The notes beneath the pieces were generated by a model, which was given only the letters and a program-made list of their open reading frames with translations, did no database searches and was not told the origin of the DNA. A stretch of DNA of 64,000 nt, taken from contig JAUYCF010000088.1 of assembly GCA_030692355.1 (NCBI GenBank), forward strand, positions 1 to 64,000. The letters run 5' to 3'. The position numbers were made by a program, and so were the translations under genes. Position 1 is the stretch's first letter. Each line of letters starts with the position of its first letter. This document shows positions 21,938 through 30,478 of the stretch, piece by piece. The stretch is from Thiobacillus sp. GTDB lineage: Bacteria; Pseudomonadota; Gammaproteobacteria; Burkholderiales; Thiobacillaceae.

Positions 21938-23614
21938 ATGACGCAGCCTTTTGACGAATTTGCCCTGCTCCTGATCATCACCACCGTGCTGGGGGCGATC
22001 GCGGTGCGGCTGCGCCAGCCGGTCCTGATCGCCTACATCGCGGTCGGCATTTTGCTCGGGCCAGCCGGCTTCTCGCTGGTGTCGGCGCACGACCAGATCG
22101 ACCTGCTGGCGCAGATCGGCATCACCGTGCTGCTGTTCGTGGTTGGGCTCAAACTCGATCTGCGCCACATCCGCCATATCGGCCCGGTCGCGCTCGCCAC
22201 CGGCCTGGGGCAGCTCAGCTTCACCATCGTGTTCGGCTTCTTCATCGTCCTCGCGCTTGGCAAGGGCTGGCTGGAGGCACTCTACATAGCGGTGGCGCTG
22301 ACGTTTTCCAGCACCATCATCATCGTCAAGCTCCTGTCCGACAAGCGCGAACTCGACTCGCTGCACGGACGCATCGCGGTCGGTTTCCTCATCGTGCAGG
22401 ACCTCGCCGTGGTGGTGGCGATGATGGTGATGAGCGGGCTCGGCGGCATGGGCGAGGAAGGCGTCAGCGGCATGACCCTGGTGCTGACCCTGCTGGCGCG
22501 CCTGGGTGGCGCCGCGCTGCTGCTGTTCATCCTGATGCGCTATGTGCTGCCGCGCATCGTCGATACCCTGGCGCGCTCGCAGGAACTGCTGATGATCTTC
22601 GCCATCGCCTGGGGCACCGCGCTGGCGGCGGCGGGCGAATTCGCCGGCTTCAGCAAGGAGGCCGGCGCCTTCATCGCCGGCTTCTCGCTCGCCTCCACCG
22701 CCTACCGCGAGGCGATCAGCGCGCGGCTCACCAGCATCCGCGACTTCCTGCTGCTGTTCTTCTTCATCGACCTCGGCGCCAATCTCGATTTTTCCACCCT
22801 TGGCGACGAAATCAGTTCCTCCATCGTGCTGTCGCTGTTCGTGCTGATCGGCAATCCGCTGATCGTGATGGCGATCATGGGCTACATGGGCTACCGGAAA
22901 AGAACGGGCTTTCTCGCCGGGCTGACGGTGGCGCAGATTTCCGAGTTCTCGATCATCTTCGTCGCCATGGGCATCACCCTCGGCCACGTCGGGCCCAACA
23001 CGCTGGGGCTGACCACCCTGGTCGGCCTCATCACCATCGCGCTGTCGTCCTACATGATTTTGTACTCGCACCGCCTGTATGCCTGGCTGGCGCCCTCGCT
23101 GGGACTGTTCGAACGCAAGAACCCCTTCCGCGAACTGGCGGTCGAGCACACCCCGCGCGACGGCGTGCGGCCCGACGTGGCCATTTTCGGCCTCGGCCGC
23201 TATGGCAGCCGGCTGGCGCATTCGCTGCTCAAACAGGACATTCATGTGCTGGGCGTGGACTTCGACCCGGAAGTGGTGAGGGCGCAGCAGCACCTCGGTC
23301 TGGATGCCCGCTTCGGCGACGGCGAGGCGCCGGACTACGTCGAGAGCCTGCCGCTGGCGGGGGTGCCCTGGGTGGTCAGCACCCTGCCCGACCGCGCCTC
23401 CAACCACGCCCTGCTCAATGCGCTGGCGGAACACCATTACAGCGGGCAGATCGCCATCGTGGCGCGCGACGAGGCCGATGCAGCCAGCCTGCGCTCGCTC
23501 GGCCGGGTCGAGATCATCATGCCGTTCAACCAGGCGGCCGATTTTGCCGCGCTCGACCTTGCGGCGCGCATCGCCGCGTCCGAATTGAACAAAGACAAGG
23601 AGACCGCATCGTGA
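21938..23614 (+). CDS. CPA2 monovalent cation:H+ antiporter with TrkA-N (RCK) domain, Kef-like
   Basis: A 558-residue CPA2 protein: about 12 membrane helices (1-395; LGAIAVRLRQPVLIAYIAVG, ALTFSSTIIIVKLLSDKREL, GFLIVQDLAVVVAMM) followed by a cytosolic RCK/TrkA-N domain beginning VAIFGLGRYGSRLAHSLL, an NAD(H)-binding GxGxxGxxxA-type loop. Likely K+ efflux or K+/H+ exchange gated by nucleotide. Preceded by 99 bp that may hold a promoter. Its stop overlaps the GTG start of the Usp gene, so the two are translationally coupled. Confidence 0.88.
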   Translation: MTQPFDEFALLLIITTVLGAIAVRLRQPVLIAYIAVGILLGPAGFSLVSAHDQIDLLAQIGITVLLFVVGLKLDLRHIRHIGPVALATGLGQLSFTIVFGFFIVLALGKGWLEALYIAVALTFSSTIIIVKLLSDKRELDSLHGRIAVGFLIVQDLAVVVAMMVMSGLGGMGEEGVSGMTLVLTLLARLGGAALLLFILMRYVLPRIVDTLARSQELLMIFAIAWGTALAAAGEFAGFSKEAGAFIAGFSLASTAYREAISARLTSIRDFLLLFFFIDLGANLDFSTLGDEISSSIVLSLFVLIGNPLIVMAIMGYMGYRKRTGFLAGLTVAQISEFSIIFVAMGITLGHVGPNTLGLTTLVGLITIALSSYMILYSHRLYAWLAPSLGLFERKNPFRELAVEHTPRDGVRPDVAIFGLGRYGSRLAHSLLKQDIHVLGVDFDPEVVRAQQHLGLDARFGDGEAPDYVESLPLAGVPWVVSTLPDRASNHALLNALAEHHYSGQIAIVARDEADAASLRSLGRVEIIMPFNQAADFAALDLAARIAASELNKDKETAS

Positions 23615-24507
23615 CTGCATCCCTATCGCTGCTCGCCACCACCGACTTTTCCGCCCCGGCGCGCCATGCGCTGGAACGCGCGGCGCAGCTTGCTGCCGCC
23701 CATCCGGGAGCACAGCTCACCGTGGCCCACGTCGTCAGCACCTCGATGCTGACGCGACTGCGCGGCGTGATGCGCGACGAGGCGCCGGCGATGGAAGCCC
23801 GCGTCGCCGACGAGACGCAGCAGGCCCTGACGGAACTGGCGGCCCGCCTCAGCACGCAGTACGCCTGCCCGGTCAACACCCGGCTCGCCCAAGGGGTGGC
23901 GCTGGACGCCATCACCGAGCTCGCCAATGAACTGCAGGCAAACCTGCTGGTAATGGGCGCGCGCGGCGCGCATTTCGTGCGCGAGTTCCTGCTCGGCTCG
24001 ACCACCGAGCGCGTGCTGCGCAAGACCCGCCGCCCCGTGCTCGCGGTCAAGCAGCGGCCGCAGGGCGCCTATCGGCGCGTGCTGGTGCCGGTCGACTTCT
24101 CGGTCCATGCCCTGGCGGCCGCGCAGACCGCGCACCGCTGGCTGCCCGACGCCGAAATCGTCCTGCTGCACGCGTTCGAGGTCGACATCGAAGGCACCCT
24201 GCGCTTCGCCAGCATTGCCGAGGAGCAGATCCATGAGTACCGCGCCCGCGCCCGCGTGGAAGCACTCGACGCGATGACGCAGTTCGTCGACCAGCTGTCG
24301 ATTCCGGCGGGCCAACTGACGCGCCTGGTCGTGCACGGCGCCCCCACCCTGCGCATCCTCGAACACGAACAGTCGCTCGACGTCGACCTCATCGTCATGG
24401 GCAAGCACGGCCAGTCAACGCTGGAAGAGCTGTTGCTCGGCAGCGTCACCAAACACGTGCTGGCCTATTCAAGCAGCGACGTCCTCATCGCCGGCCATCC
24501 AGCCTGA
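23611..24507 (+). CDS. Tandem universal stress protein (two UspA domains)
   Basis: A 298-residue protein with two UspA domains (about 3-145 and 150-297). Each carries the ATP-binding pattern G-2x-G-9x-G(S/T): GARGAHFVREFLLGS and GKHGQSTLEELLLGS. The GTG start at 23611 overlaps the antiporter stop and has AAGGAGA upstream. The Usp-antiporter coupling suggests that it regulates the membrane transporters, as reported for other Usp-Kef/NhaP pairs (inference). Confidence 0.9.
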   Translation: MTASLSLLATTDFSAPARHALERAAQLAAAHPGAQLTVAHVVSTSMLTRLRGVMRDEAPAMEARVADETQQALTELAARLSTQYACPVNTRLAQGVALDAITELANELQANLLVMGARGAHFVREFLLGSTTERVLRKTRRPVLAVKQRPQGAYRRVLVPVDFSVHALAAAQTAHRWLPDAEIVLLHAFEVDIEGTLRFASIAEEQIHEYRARARVEALDAMTQFVDQLSIPAGQLTRLVVHGAPTLRILEHEQSLDVDLIVMGKHGQSTLEELLLGSVTKHVLAYSSSDVLIAGHPA

Positions 24508-24518
24508 GCCATTCCGCC

Positions 24519-25214
24519 ATGCCCAGCGCCGCCCCGACCCGCCGCAACCCCCACCTGTTCCGTTACCTGCTGATCGGCTTTCTCACCGTCGCGCCGCTGT
24601 GGGTGACCTGGCTGGTGTTCGACTTCCTGTTCGGCCTGCTGGCCGGCGCCGGCGCGCCCTTCATCAAGGCCCTGGCGCGTTTGCTGCGGCCGCTCTCCAA
24701 CACCCTGGCTTCCTGGCTGCTCGATAGCGACGTGCAATACGCACTCGCCGCCCTGTTCACGCTGGCCCTGCTGTATCTGATCGGTCTGTTTGCCTCGTTC
24801 GTGATCGGCAAAAAGCTCATCGCCACCGTCGAATACTGGGTCAGCCGCCTACCGCTGGTGCAAACCATCTACGGCGCGACCAAGCGCTTCCTGCAAACCG
24901 TCAGCAAGCCGCCGGTGCAGGGGCAGCGGGTGGTGCTGATCAGTTTCCCATCGCCGGAAATGAAAGCGGTCGGTCTTATCACCAAGGTGATGACGGACGC
25001 CGACAGCGGGCAGGAACTGGCGGTGGTCTACGTCCCCACCTCGCCCAACCCGACCTCGGGCTATATCGAGATTTTGCCGCTTGCAGAAGTGGTGATGACC
25101 GACTGGACCATGGAGGAGGCGATGAGCTTCGTCATGACCGGCGGTACCAACGCGCCCGACAGCGTGCGTTTCAGCAATCCACCGCATGCCGTGGTGGAGG
25201 CCCCGCTGCGATGA
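24519..25214 (+). CDS. DUF502 membrane protein
   Basis: A 231-residue protein with the DUF502 signature: membrane helix 1 at about 15-40 (YLLIGFLTVAPLWVTWLVFDF), helix 2 at about 72-95, then PLVQTIYGATKRFLQTV and a C-terminal soluble domain (VYVPTSPNPTSGYIEI). Function unknown; plant homologues are called LCV-like. It sits 11 bases after the Usp gene and its stop overlaps the first Mrp gene, so it belongs to the same transcript. Confidence 0.8.
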   Translation: MPSAAPTRRNPHLFRYLLIGFLTVAPLWVTWLVFDFLFGLLAGAGAPFIKALARLLRPLSNTLASWLLDSDVQYALAALFTLALLYLIGLFASFVIGKKLIATVEYWVSRLPLVQTIYGATKRFLQTVSKPPVQGQRVVLISFPSPEMKAVGLITKVMTDADSGQELAVVYVPTSPNPTSGYIEILPLAEVVMTDWTMEEAMSFVMTGGTNAPDSVRFSNPPHAVVEAPLR

Positions 25215-25708
25215 CAATCTCGCTTGCCGGCGTCCGCGCCACGCTCTGGCGCAGCGCCCTGTTCGCCGGCTTGTGGTGGGCGCTGACCAATGGCCGCGCC
25301 GACAGTTGGGGAGTAGGCGGTGTCAGCATTCTCGCCGCGGCGATCCTCAGCCTGCGCCTGCTGCCGCCGGTGCCCACCACCATTTCGCGCATCGGCCTGC
25401 TGCGTTTCCTCGGTTTCTTTTTTATCCAGTCGCTGCGTGGCGGCGCCCAGGTCGCATGGTTCGCCCTGCGCCCCCGCATGGGCCTGCGACCGGGGATCCA
25501 GGAAATCCCCCTGCGCCTGCCCGAAGGCATCGGCCGTGTGCTGCTGACCAACACGCAGAGCCTGCTGCCGGGCACCCTCTCCGTGGAACTGCGCGGCAAT
25601 CGCCTGTGTCTGCATGTGCTCGACATCGAAGCGCCGACGGAGGCCGGCGTGCGCCATGCCGAAACCCGCGTGGCCCACATGCTGGGGCTGCAACTGGAGC
25701 AGCCATGA
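25211..25708 (+). CDS. mrpE: Mrp antiporter subunit E (system 1)
   Basis: A 165-residue MnhE/MrpE family protein: two or three N-terminal membrane helices (LFAGLWWALTNGR, VGGVSILAAAILS), then PTTISRIGLLRFLGFFFIQSL and a cytosolic domain with TNTQSLLPGTLSVELRGNRL. MrpE is needed for assembly of the Mrp complex that exchanges Na+ (or K+) for H+. ATGA overlap with the DUF502 gene and with mrpF. About as long as the system 2 copy at 47369, but clearly divergent from it. Confidence 0.88.
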   Translation: MTISLAGVRATLWRSALFAGLWWALTNGRADSWGVGGVSILAAAILSLRLLPPVPTTISRIGLLRFLGFFFIQSLRGGAQVAWFALRPRMGLRPGIQEIPLRLPEGIGRVLLTNTQSLLPGTLSVELRGNRLCLHVLDIEAPTEAGVRHAETRVAHMLGLQLEQP

Positions 25709-25989
25709 GCAATCTGACCCTGATTCTTTCCGTCTTCCTGCTCGCCAACCTGCTGGTCGCCCTGCTGCGTGTGGCGCGCGGCCCCACTCCGGCCGACCGC
25801 CTGCTGGCGGCGCTGCTGTTCGGCACCACCGGCGTGGCGATCCTGCTGCTGCTGGCGTTTGCCACAGCCAGCGCCGCCCTGCTCGATGCCGCGCTGGTGT
25901 TCGCCCTGCTGGCAGCGATCAGCGGCGCGGCGTTTGCCCAGCGCGCATGGCGCGAGGAACAAGCCGAGGCGATGCATGACGATGACTGA
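25705..25989 (+). CDS. mrpF: Mrp antiporter subunit F (system 1)
   Basis: A 94-residue MnhF/MrpF family membrane protein with three predicted helices and the family motif LLRVARGPTPADRLLAALLFG after helix 1. The start ATG at 25705 overlaps the mrpE stop by four bases, and the mrpG start lies inside its last codons. Small integral subunit of the Mrp complex. Confidence 0.85.
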   Translation: MSNLTLILSVFLLANLLVALLRVARGPTPADRLLAALLFGTTGVAILLLLAFATASAALLDAALVFALLAAISGAAFAQRAWREEQAEAMHDDD

Positions 25990-26287
25990 GATCGCAAGCT
26001 TCATTCTGCTGCTGACCGGCGCCGTGTTTTTCTTCGCCGGCACCGTCGGCCTGCTGCGCTTTCCCGATGTCTATACCCGCCTGCACGCGCTGGCCAAGGC
26101 CGACAATCTCGGGCTTGGTTTCATCGTGCTTGGCCTGTTGCTGCAAACCTCCAGCCCGGCGACGGCACTGAAGCTGATCCTGATCTGGCTGCTGGCGCTC
26201 GCCGCCAGCGCCACCGTCGGCTTCCTAATCGCCCGCCGCGCGCGCCAGAACGGCATCGTGCCGTGGCAGTCGGGAGACCGCCCATGA
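25976..26287 (+). CDS. mrpG: Mrp antiporter subunit G (system 1)
   Basis: A 103-residue MnhG/MrpG family protein with three helices and the signature GTVGLLRFPDVYTRLHALAKADNLG early in the chain. The ATG at 25976 (MTMTEIASF) has GAGG six to seven bases upstream; an alternative ATG lies two codons later. Overlaps mrpF by 14 bases and the next gene by 4. MrpE, F and G form one side of the Mrp complex. Confidence 0.85.
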   Translation: MTMTEIASFILLLTGAVFFFAGTVGLLRFPDVYTRLHALAKADNLGLGFIVLGLLLQTSSPATALKLILIWLLALAASATVGFLIARRARQNGIVPWQSGDRP

Positions 26288-26544
26288 CGCCGGCGCTGGC
26301 CTTCGACCTGCTGCTGATCGCGGCGCTCTTGTGGAGCGCGGCGCGCGCGCTCACCATCGCCGACGTGTTCCACGCGGTGGTGCTGTTCATTGTTTTCGGC
26401 CTCTTGATGGCGCTGGCCTGGGCCCGCCTCGGCGCCCCCGACATCGCGCTGGCCGAAGCCGCCATCGGCGCCGGACTCACCGGCGCGCTGCTGCTCGATG
26501 CGGTCGGCCACCTGCGGGCCAGACAGCGGGAGCCGGAACAATGA
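26284..26544 (+). CDS. DUF4040 / MbhD-like subunit (MrpA C-terminal module)
   Basis: An 86-residue three-helix protein matching the MbhD/DUF4040 module that in Bacillus-type Mrp is fused into the C-terminal part of MrpA. Motif ADVFHAVVLFIVFGLLMALAWARLGAPDIALAEAAIGAG includes the conserved PDIALxEAAIG segment. As a free-standing gene it resembles the Mbh/Mbx hydrogenase-type arrangement of archaea. ATGA overlaps at both ends. Confidence 0.78.
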   Translation: MTPALAFDLLLIAALLWSAARALTIADVFHAVVLFIVFGLLMALAWARLGAPDIALAEAAIGAGLTGALLLDAVGHLRARQREPEQ

Positions 26545-27203
26545 AAGCCTGGCTCACTGCGCTGACCGTCCTGCTCTGCAGCGGGCTGGCGCTGGCGCTC
26601 GGCGGGGCCATGCTGGCGCTGCCAGAATTTGCGGTGCGCCTGCCCGCGCAGGTGACGGCGAATCTCGACACCAGCGGCGTCTCCCACCCGGTCACCGCGG
26701 TGCTGCTCAACTTCCGCGGCTACGACACCCTGCTGGAAGTGGCGGTGCTGCTGCTGGCGCTGCTGGGGGTGTTCGCGCTCTCGCGTCATGCCGATGAACA
26801 CGCCCCTCGCGCCACGCCCGCCCATCCCGTGCTGCAGACCCTGGCGCGGTTGCTGGCGCCGCTGATGGTGCTGGTGGCGGGCTATCTGCTGTGGGTCGGC
26901 GCGCACGCGCCGGGCGGCGCGTTTCAGGCCGGCGCGGTGCTGGCCGCCGCCGGGGTGCTGCTGCGCCTGGCCGGACTGCTGCCCGCCTGGGCGCAGCCGG
27001 GACGGCTGCTGCGCGGCGGGCTGGCGCTGGGCCTGCTGGTCTTTCTGGCGGTGGCCGTCGCCGGGCTGCCGCAGGGCAGCCTGCTGCACTACCCGGTCAG
27101 CATGGCGGGCGCGCTGATCCTGCTGGTCGAGGCCGGACTCACGCTGTCGATCGGACTCACGCTGGCTGGCCTCTATCTCGCCAGCGCAGGAGCGAAGCGA
27201 TGA
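26541..27203 (+). CDS. mrpB: MnhB/MrpB subunit fused to MbhE-like module
   Basis: A 220-residue membrane protein. The first about 90 residues match the MbhE-like module (TAVLLNFRGYDTLLEVAVLLLALLG, which also occurs in MrpA at the second locus), and the rest is MnhB (LARLLAPLMVLVAGYLLWVGAHAPGGAFQAG, where GHxxPGGGFxxG is the usual form). So this gene and the preceding one together supply what is the C-terminal tail of MrpA plus MrpB in other systems. ATGA overlaps with both neighbours. Confidence 0.8.
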   Translation: MKAWLTALTVLLCSGLALALGGAMLALPEFAVRLPAQVTANLDTSGVSHPVTAVLLNFRGYDTLLEVAVLLLALLGVFALSRHADEHAPRATPAHPVLQTLARLLAPLMVLVAGYLLWVGAHAPGGAFQAGAVLAAAGVLLRLAGLLPAWAQPGRLLRGGLALGLLVFLAVAVAGLPQGSLLHYPVSMAGALILLVEAGLTLSIGLTLAGLYLASAGAKR

Positions 27204-27520
27204 GCGCCGCGCTGCTCTATGCCCTGGCCGGCGCCGCGCTGTTCGCCATCGGACTGGCCGGTCTGCTGCTACAGCCGCATCTGCTGCGCAAGATTCTCGC
27301 CTTCAACATTCTCGGCAGCGGCGCCTTCCTGATCCTGGTGGGACTGGGCCAGCGCGACGGCATAATCGACCCGGTGCCGCAGGCAATGGTGCTCACCGGC
27401 ATCGTCGTCGCCATCGCCGCCACCGCGCTGGCACTGGCGCTGGCGCGGCAGCTGCTCGACCTGACCGGCCAGATGCGGCTGCCGGAAGATCGGCCCGATA
27501 CGGAGCCGGCGGATGACTGA
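27200..27520 (+). CDS. mrpC: Mrp antiporter subunit C (NuoK-like, system 1)
   Basis: A 106-residue NuoK/MnhC family protein, three helices: LYALAGAALFAIGLAGLLLQ, ILAFNILGSGAFLILVGLG, and the conserved DPVPQAMVLTGIVVAIAATALALAL. Equivalent to the NuoK proton-path subunit of complex I. Overlaps the preceding gene by four bases and the following gene by eight. Confidence 0.88.
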   Translation: MSAALLYALAGAALFAIGLAGLLLQPHLLRKILAFNILGSGAFLILVGLGQRDGIIDPVPQAMVLTGIVVAIAATALALALARQLLDLTGQMRLPEDRPDTEPADD

Positions 27521-28973
27521 TTTTCCCGATCCCCTGCCGTGGCTGATCGTGCTGCCGCTGCTGTGGGGCACGCTGGCCTTCCTGCTCGGCCCGGGGCGCG
27601 GCGGCCGGCTTGCCATCGCGGCGATCGCATTGCAGGGTGTGCTTGCACTGCAGCTTGCCGGCCAGCTGCTCGATGACGGCAGCCGCGTCTACGCGGTCGG
27701 CGGCTGGGGCGCGCCGCTCGGCATCGACCTCATGGCGGACGGCCTTGCCGCGGTGATGCTGCTGCTGACGCAGGCAGTCGCCCTGCCGCTGGCGGTTTTT
27801 GCGCGCGGCTACTTTGCCGCGAGCCCGAAAGGGCGCGAGCTGTTCTGGCCGCTCACCGGTTTCCTGCTGGCCGCCCTCAACGCGCTGTTCGTATCGGCCG
27901 ACCTGTTCAACATCTACGTCACGCTCGAACTGCTGGGGCTGGCGGCGGTCGGCCTGGTGGCGATCGCCGGCGGCAGGCAACCGGTGACGGCGGCGATGCG
28001 CTATCTGTTCGCCACGCTGCTCGGCTCCGGCGCGTACCTGCTCGGCGTCGCGCTGATTTACGGCAGCTACGGCAGCGTGTCGCTGGCGGTGCTGACGCCC
28101 CTGCTCACGTCCGAAGCCCCGCTGGCCGTCACCCTGGCAGCGGCGCTGATACTGACGGGCCTGCTGCTGAAAACCGCGCTGTTCCCGTTTCATTTCTGGT
28201 TGCCGCCGGCCCACGGCGGCGCGCCGGCGCCGGTCTCCGCGCTGCTGTCGGCGCTGGTGATCAAGGCCTCGTTCTACCTGGTGCTGCGGCTGTGGCTGGA
28301 ACTGTTCGCGCCGCTCGCCACCGTCGCTGCGGCGCAGCTGATCGGTGCGCTCGGCGCGGCGGCGATCCTGTGGGGCTCGTGGCTGGCGCTGACGCAAACG
28401 CGGCTGAAAATGCTGGTGGCTTATTCCACCGTGGCGCAGGTCGGTTATCTGTTCCTGCTGTTCCCGCTCGCCACCCTGGTGCCGCTGGGGGCTGCCGACA
28501 GCGCAGTCCAGGGCGGGGTGATGCAGGCAGTGGCGCACGGGCTGGCGAAGGCGGCGATGTTTGCCGCCGCCGGCAGCATGATCGTCGCCACCGGGCGTGA
28601 CGACATCGGTCGCCTGGGTGGCGTCGGCGCGCGCCTGCCGCTGACCCTGTTCAGCTTCGGCCTCGCCGGGGTGACGCTGATGGGGCTACCGCCCTCGGGC
28701 GGCTTTTCCGCCAAGTGGCTGCTGCTGATGGCGGCACTGGAAAGCGGCCAGTGGTGGTGGGTGGCGGTGATGATCGCGGGCGGCCTGTTGACCGCGGCCT
28801 ACGTCTTCAAGGTGTTGCGCCGCGCTTTCCTGCCGGTGGCCGAAGGCGACCGCGTGACGCGGGTGCCGCGCACGCTGGAGTTCAGCGCCTTTGCGCTGGC
28901 GCTGGCGGCGATCCTGCTGGGGCTGTTCGGCGCGCCGCTGCTTGAACTGCTGGCGGTCGGGAGGGCGGCATGA
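27513..28973 (+). CDS. Large antiporter subunit 1 (MrpD/NuoN-like)
   Basis: A 486-residue proton-conducting membrane subunit (Proton_antipo_M domain) with about 14 helices. The TM5 glutamate is present (Glu139 in FNIYVTLELLGL) and the TM7 lysine lies in [22 protein letters not shown]. It is the best MrpD candidate in this cluster because it directly follows mrpC. Overlaps mrpC by eight bases and the next gene by four. Confidence 0.85.
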   Translation: MTDFPDPLPWLIVLPLLWGTLAFLLGPGRGGRLAIAAIALQGVLALQLAGQLLDDGSRVYAVGGWGAPLGIDLMADGLAAVMLLLTQAVALPLAVFARGYFAASPKGRELFWPLTGFLLAALNALFVSADLFNIYVTLELLGLAAVGLVAIAGGRQPVTAAMRYLFATLLGSGAYLLGVALIYGSYGSVSLAVLTPLLTSEAPLAVTLAAALILTGLLLKTALFPFHFWLPPAHGGAPAPVSALLSALVIKASFYLVLRLWLELFAPLATVAAAQLIGALGAAAILWGSWLALTQTRLKMLVAYSTVAQVGYLFLLFPLATLVPLGAADSAVQGGVMQAVAHGLAKAAMFAAAGSMIVATGRDDIGRLGGVGARLPLTLFSFGLAGVTLMGLPPSGGFSAKWLLLMAALESGQWWWVAVMIAGGLLTAAYVFKVLRRAFLPVAEGDRVTRVPRTLEFSAFALALAAILLGLFGAPLLELLAVGRAA

Positions 28974-30478
28974 TCGACCCCTGGCTGCCCGCGCTGGTGG
29001 TGCTGAGTTCCTTCCTGCCCGGCCTCGTCATTTTCTTCCTCGCCGAGGAACGCATCCGCCTGCGCACTGCGCTCAACCTGATCGGCGCATTCGCCAAGAT
29101 CGCGCTCATCGGCGTGATGCTGTGGGGTGTGCTCAATGACCACGAATACGTGTTCCGTCACACCGTGCTGCCGGGTCTCGACCTGGTGCTGAAAGCCGAC
29201 GCGCTGGCGCTCTTGTTCGTCACCCTGTCGGCGGTGCTGTGGCTGTTCACCACGCTCTACGCGATCGGCTACCTCGAAGGCGCGCCGAACCGCAGCCGCT
29301 TCTTCGGCTTTTTCAGCCTGTGCGTCACCGCCACCGTCGGGGTGGCGATGGCGGGCAATCTGTTCACTTTCTTCCTGTTTTACGAACTGCTGACGCTGGC
29401 GACCTATCCGCTGGTGGTGCATCGCGGCACCGAGAAAGCGCTGCGCGCGGGCCATATCTACCTTGCCTACACGCTGGGCGGCGGCGCGCTGCTGCTGATC
29501 GGCACGGTGTGGCTGTACGGCGTCGCCGGCCAGGTCGACTTTGCTCCGGGCGGCACGCTGTCCACGCTGACGCCGGACACCGCCGGCCAACTCCAGATCA
29601 TTTTCCTGTTGCTGATCGCCGGCCTCGGCGTCAAGGCCGCGCTGGTGCCGCTGCACGGCTGGCTGCCGATGGCGATGGTGGCGCCGGCGCCGGTGTCGGC
29701 GCTGCTGCACGCGGTGGCGGTGGTGAAAGCCGGCGCCTTCGGCATCGTGCGCGTCGTCTACGAAGTCTATGGCATCGAATTCGCGCAATCGCTCGCCCTG
29801 CTGCTGCCGCTGGCGATTGCCGCCTCGATCACCATCATCTGGGGCAGCCTGCGCGCGCTGTTCCAGGATGATCTCAAGCGGCGTCTGGCCTATTCCACCG
29901 TCAGCCAGGTCGCCTACATCGTGCTCGGCGTCACGCTGTTCGGCCCGCTCGGCACCCTCGGCGGCCTGGTGCATCTGGTGCACCAGGGCATCATGAAAAT
30001 CACCCTGTTCTTCTGCGCCGGCAACTACGCCGAAACCCTCGGCATCCACAAGGTCAGCGAGATGGACGGGGTCGGCCGGCGCATGCCGTGGACCACGCTC
30101 GCCTTCACCCTCGGCGCCTTCGGCATGATCGGGGTGCCGCCGCTGGCCGGCTTCATCAGCAAGTGGTATCTCGGGCTCGGCGCGCTGGAGGCGGGCATGC
30201 CGTGGGTGCTGGCGGTGCTGGCGGCATCGAGCCTGCTGAACGCCGCCTACTTCCTGCCCATCCTGCACCGTGCCTGGTTCCGGCCGCCGTCCACCGCCTG
30301 GCCGCATGAGTCCATCCCGCAGCGCGGGCGCTGGGAAACCGCGCCGCTGCTGCTGCTTCCGCCGCTGGCCACCGCCGCTGCCACGCTGGTCGTCGGCCTG
30401 TTCGCCGCCAGCGATTTCAGCCCGCTGGACTGGGCCAAGCTCATCGCCGATCGCGAGTACCTGCAATGGACGCCCTGA
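28970..30478 (+). CDS. Large antiporter subunit 2 (MrpA-N/NuoL-like)
   Basis: A 502-residue Proton_antipo_M protein with about 14 helices. The TM5 glutamate is kept (Glu139 in FLFYELLTLATYPLVVH) and the TM7 lysine is in VKAALVPLHGWLPMAMVAPAP. Also conserved is the HQGIMKITLFFCAGNYAETLG segment (TM10-11). Resembles the N-terminal 500 residues of MrpA or the MbhH/MbxH' type. Overlaps the next gene by 13 bases. Confidence 0.85.
   Translation: MIDPWLPALVVLSSFLPGLVIFFLAEERIRLRTALNLIGAFAKIALIGVMLWGVLNDHEYVFRHTVLPGLDLVLKADALALLFVTLSAVLWLFTTLYAIGYLEGAPNRSRFFGFFSLCVTATVGVAMAGNLFTFFLFYELLTLATYPLVVHRGTEKALRAGHIYLAYTLGGGALLLIGTVWLYGVAGQVDFAPGGTLSTLTPDTAGQLQIIFLLLIAGLGVKAALVPLHGWLPMAMVAPAPVSALLHAVAVVKAGAFGIVRVVYEVYGIEFAQSLALLLPLAIAASITIIWGSLRALFQDDLKRRLAYSTVSQVAYIVLGVTLFGPLGTLGGLVHLVHQGIMKITLFFCAGNYAETLGIHKVSEMDGVGRRMPWTTLAFTLGAFGMIGVPPLAGFISKWYLGLGALEAGMPWVLAVLAASSLLNAAYFLPILHRAWFRPPSTAWPHESIPQRGRWETAPLLLLPPLATAAATLVVGLFAASDFSPLDWAKLIADREYLQWTP

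Noticed and set aside
20537-23713. A 1058-codon open frame opposite the two antiporter genes
   Set aside because: Spans two unrelated genes and the gap between them on the other strand; product is low complexity.
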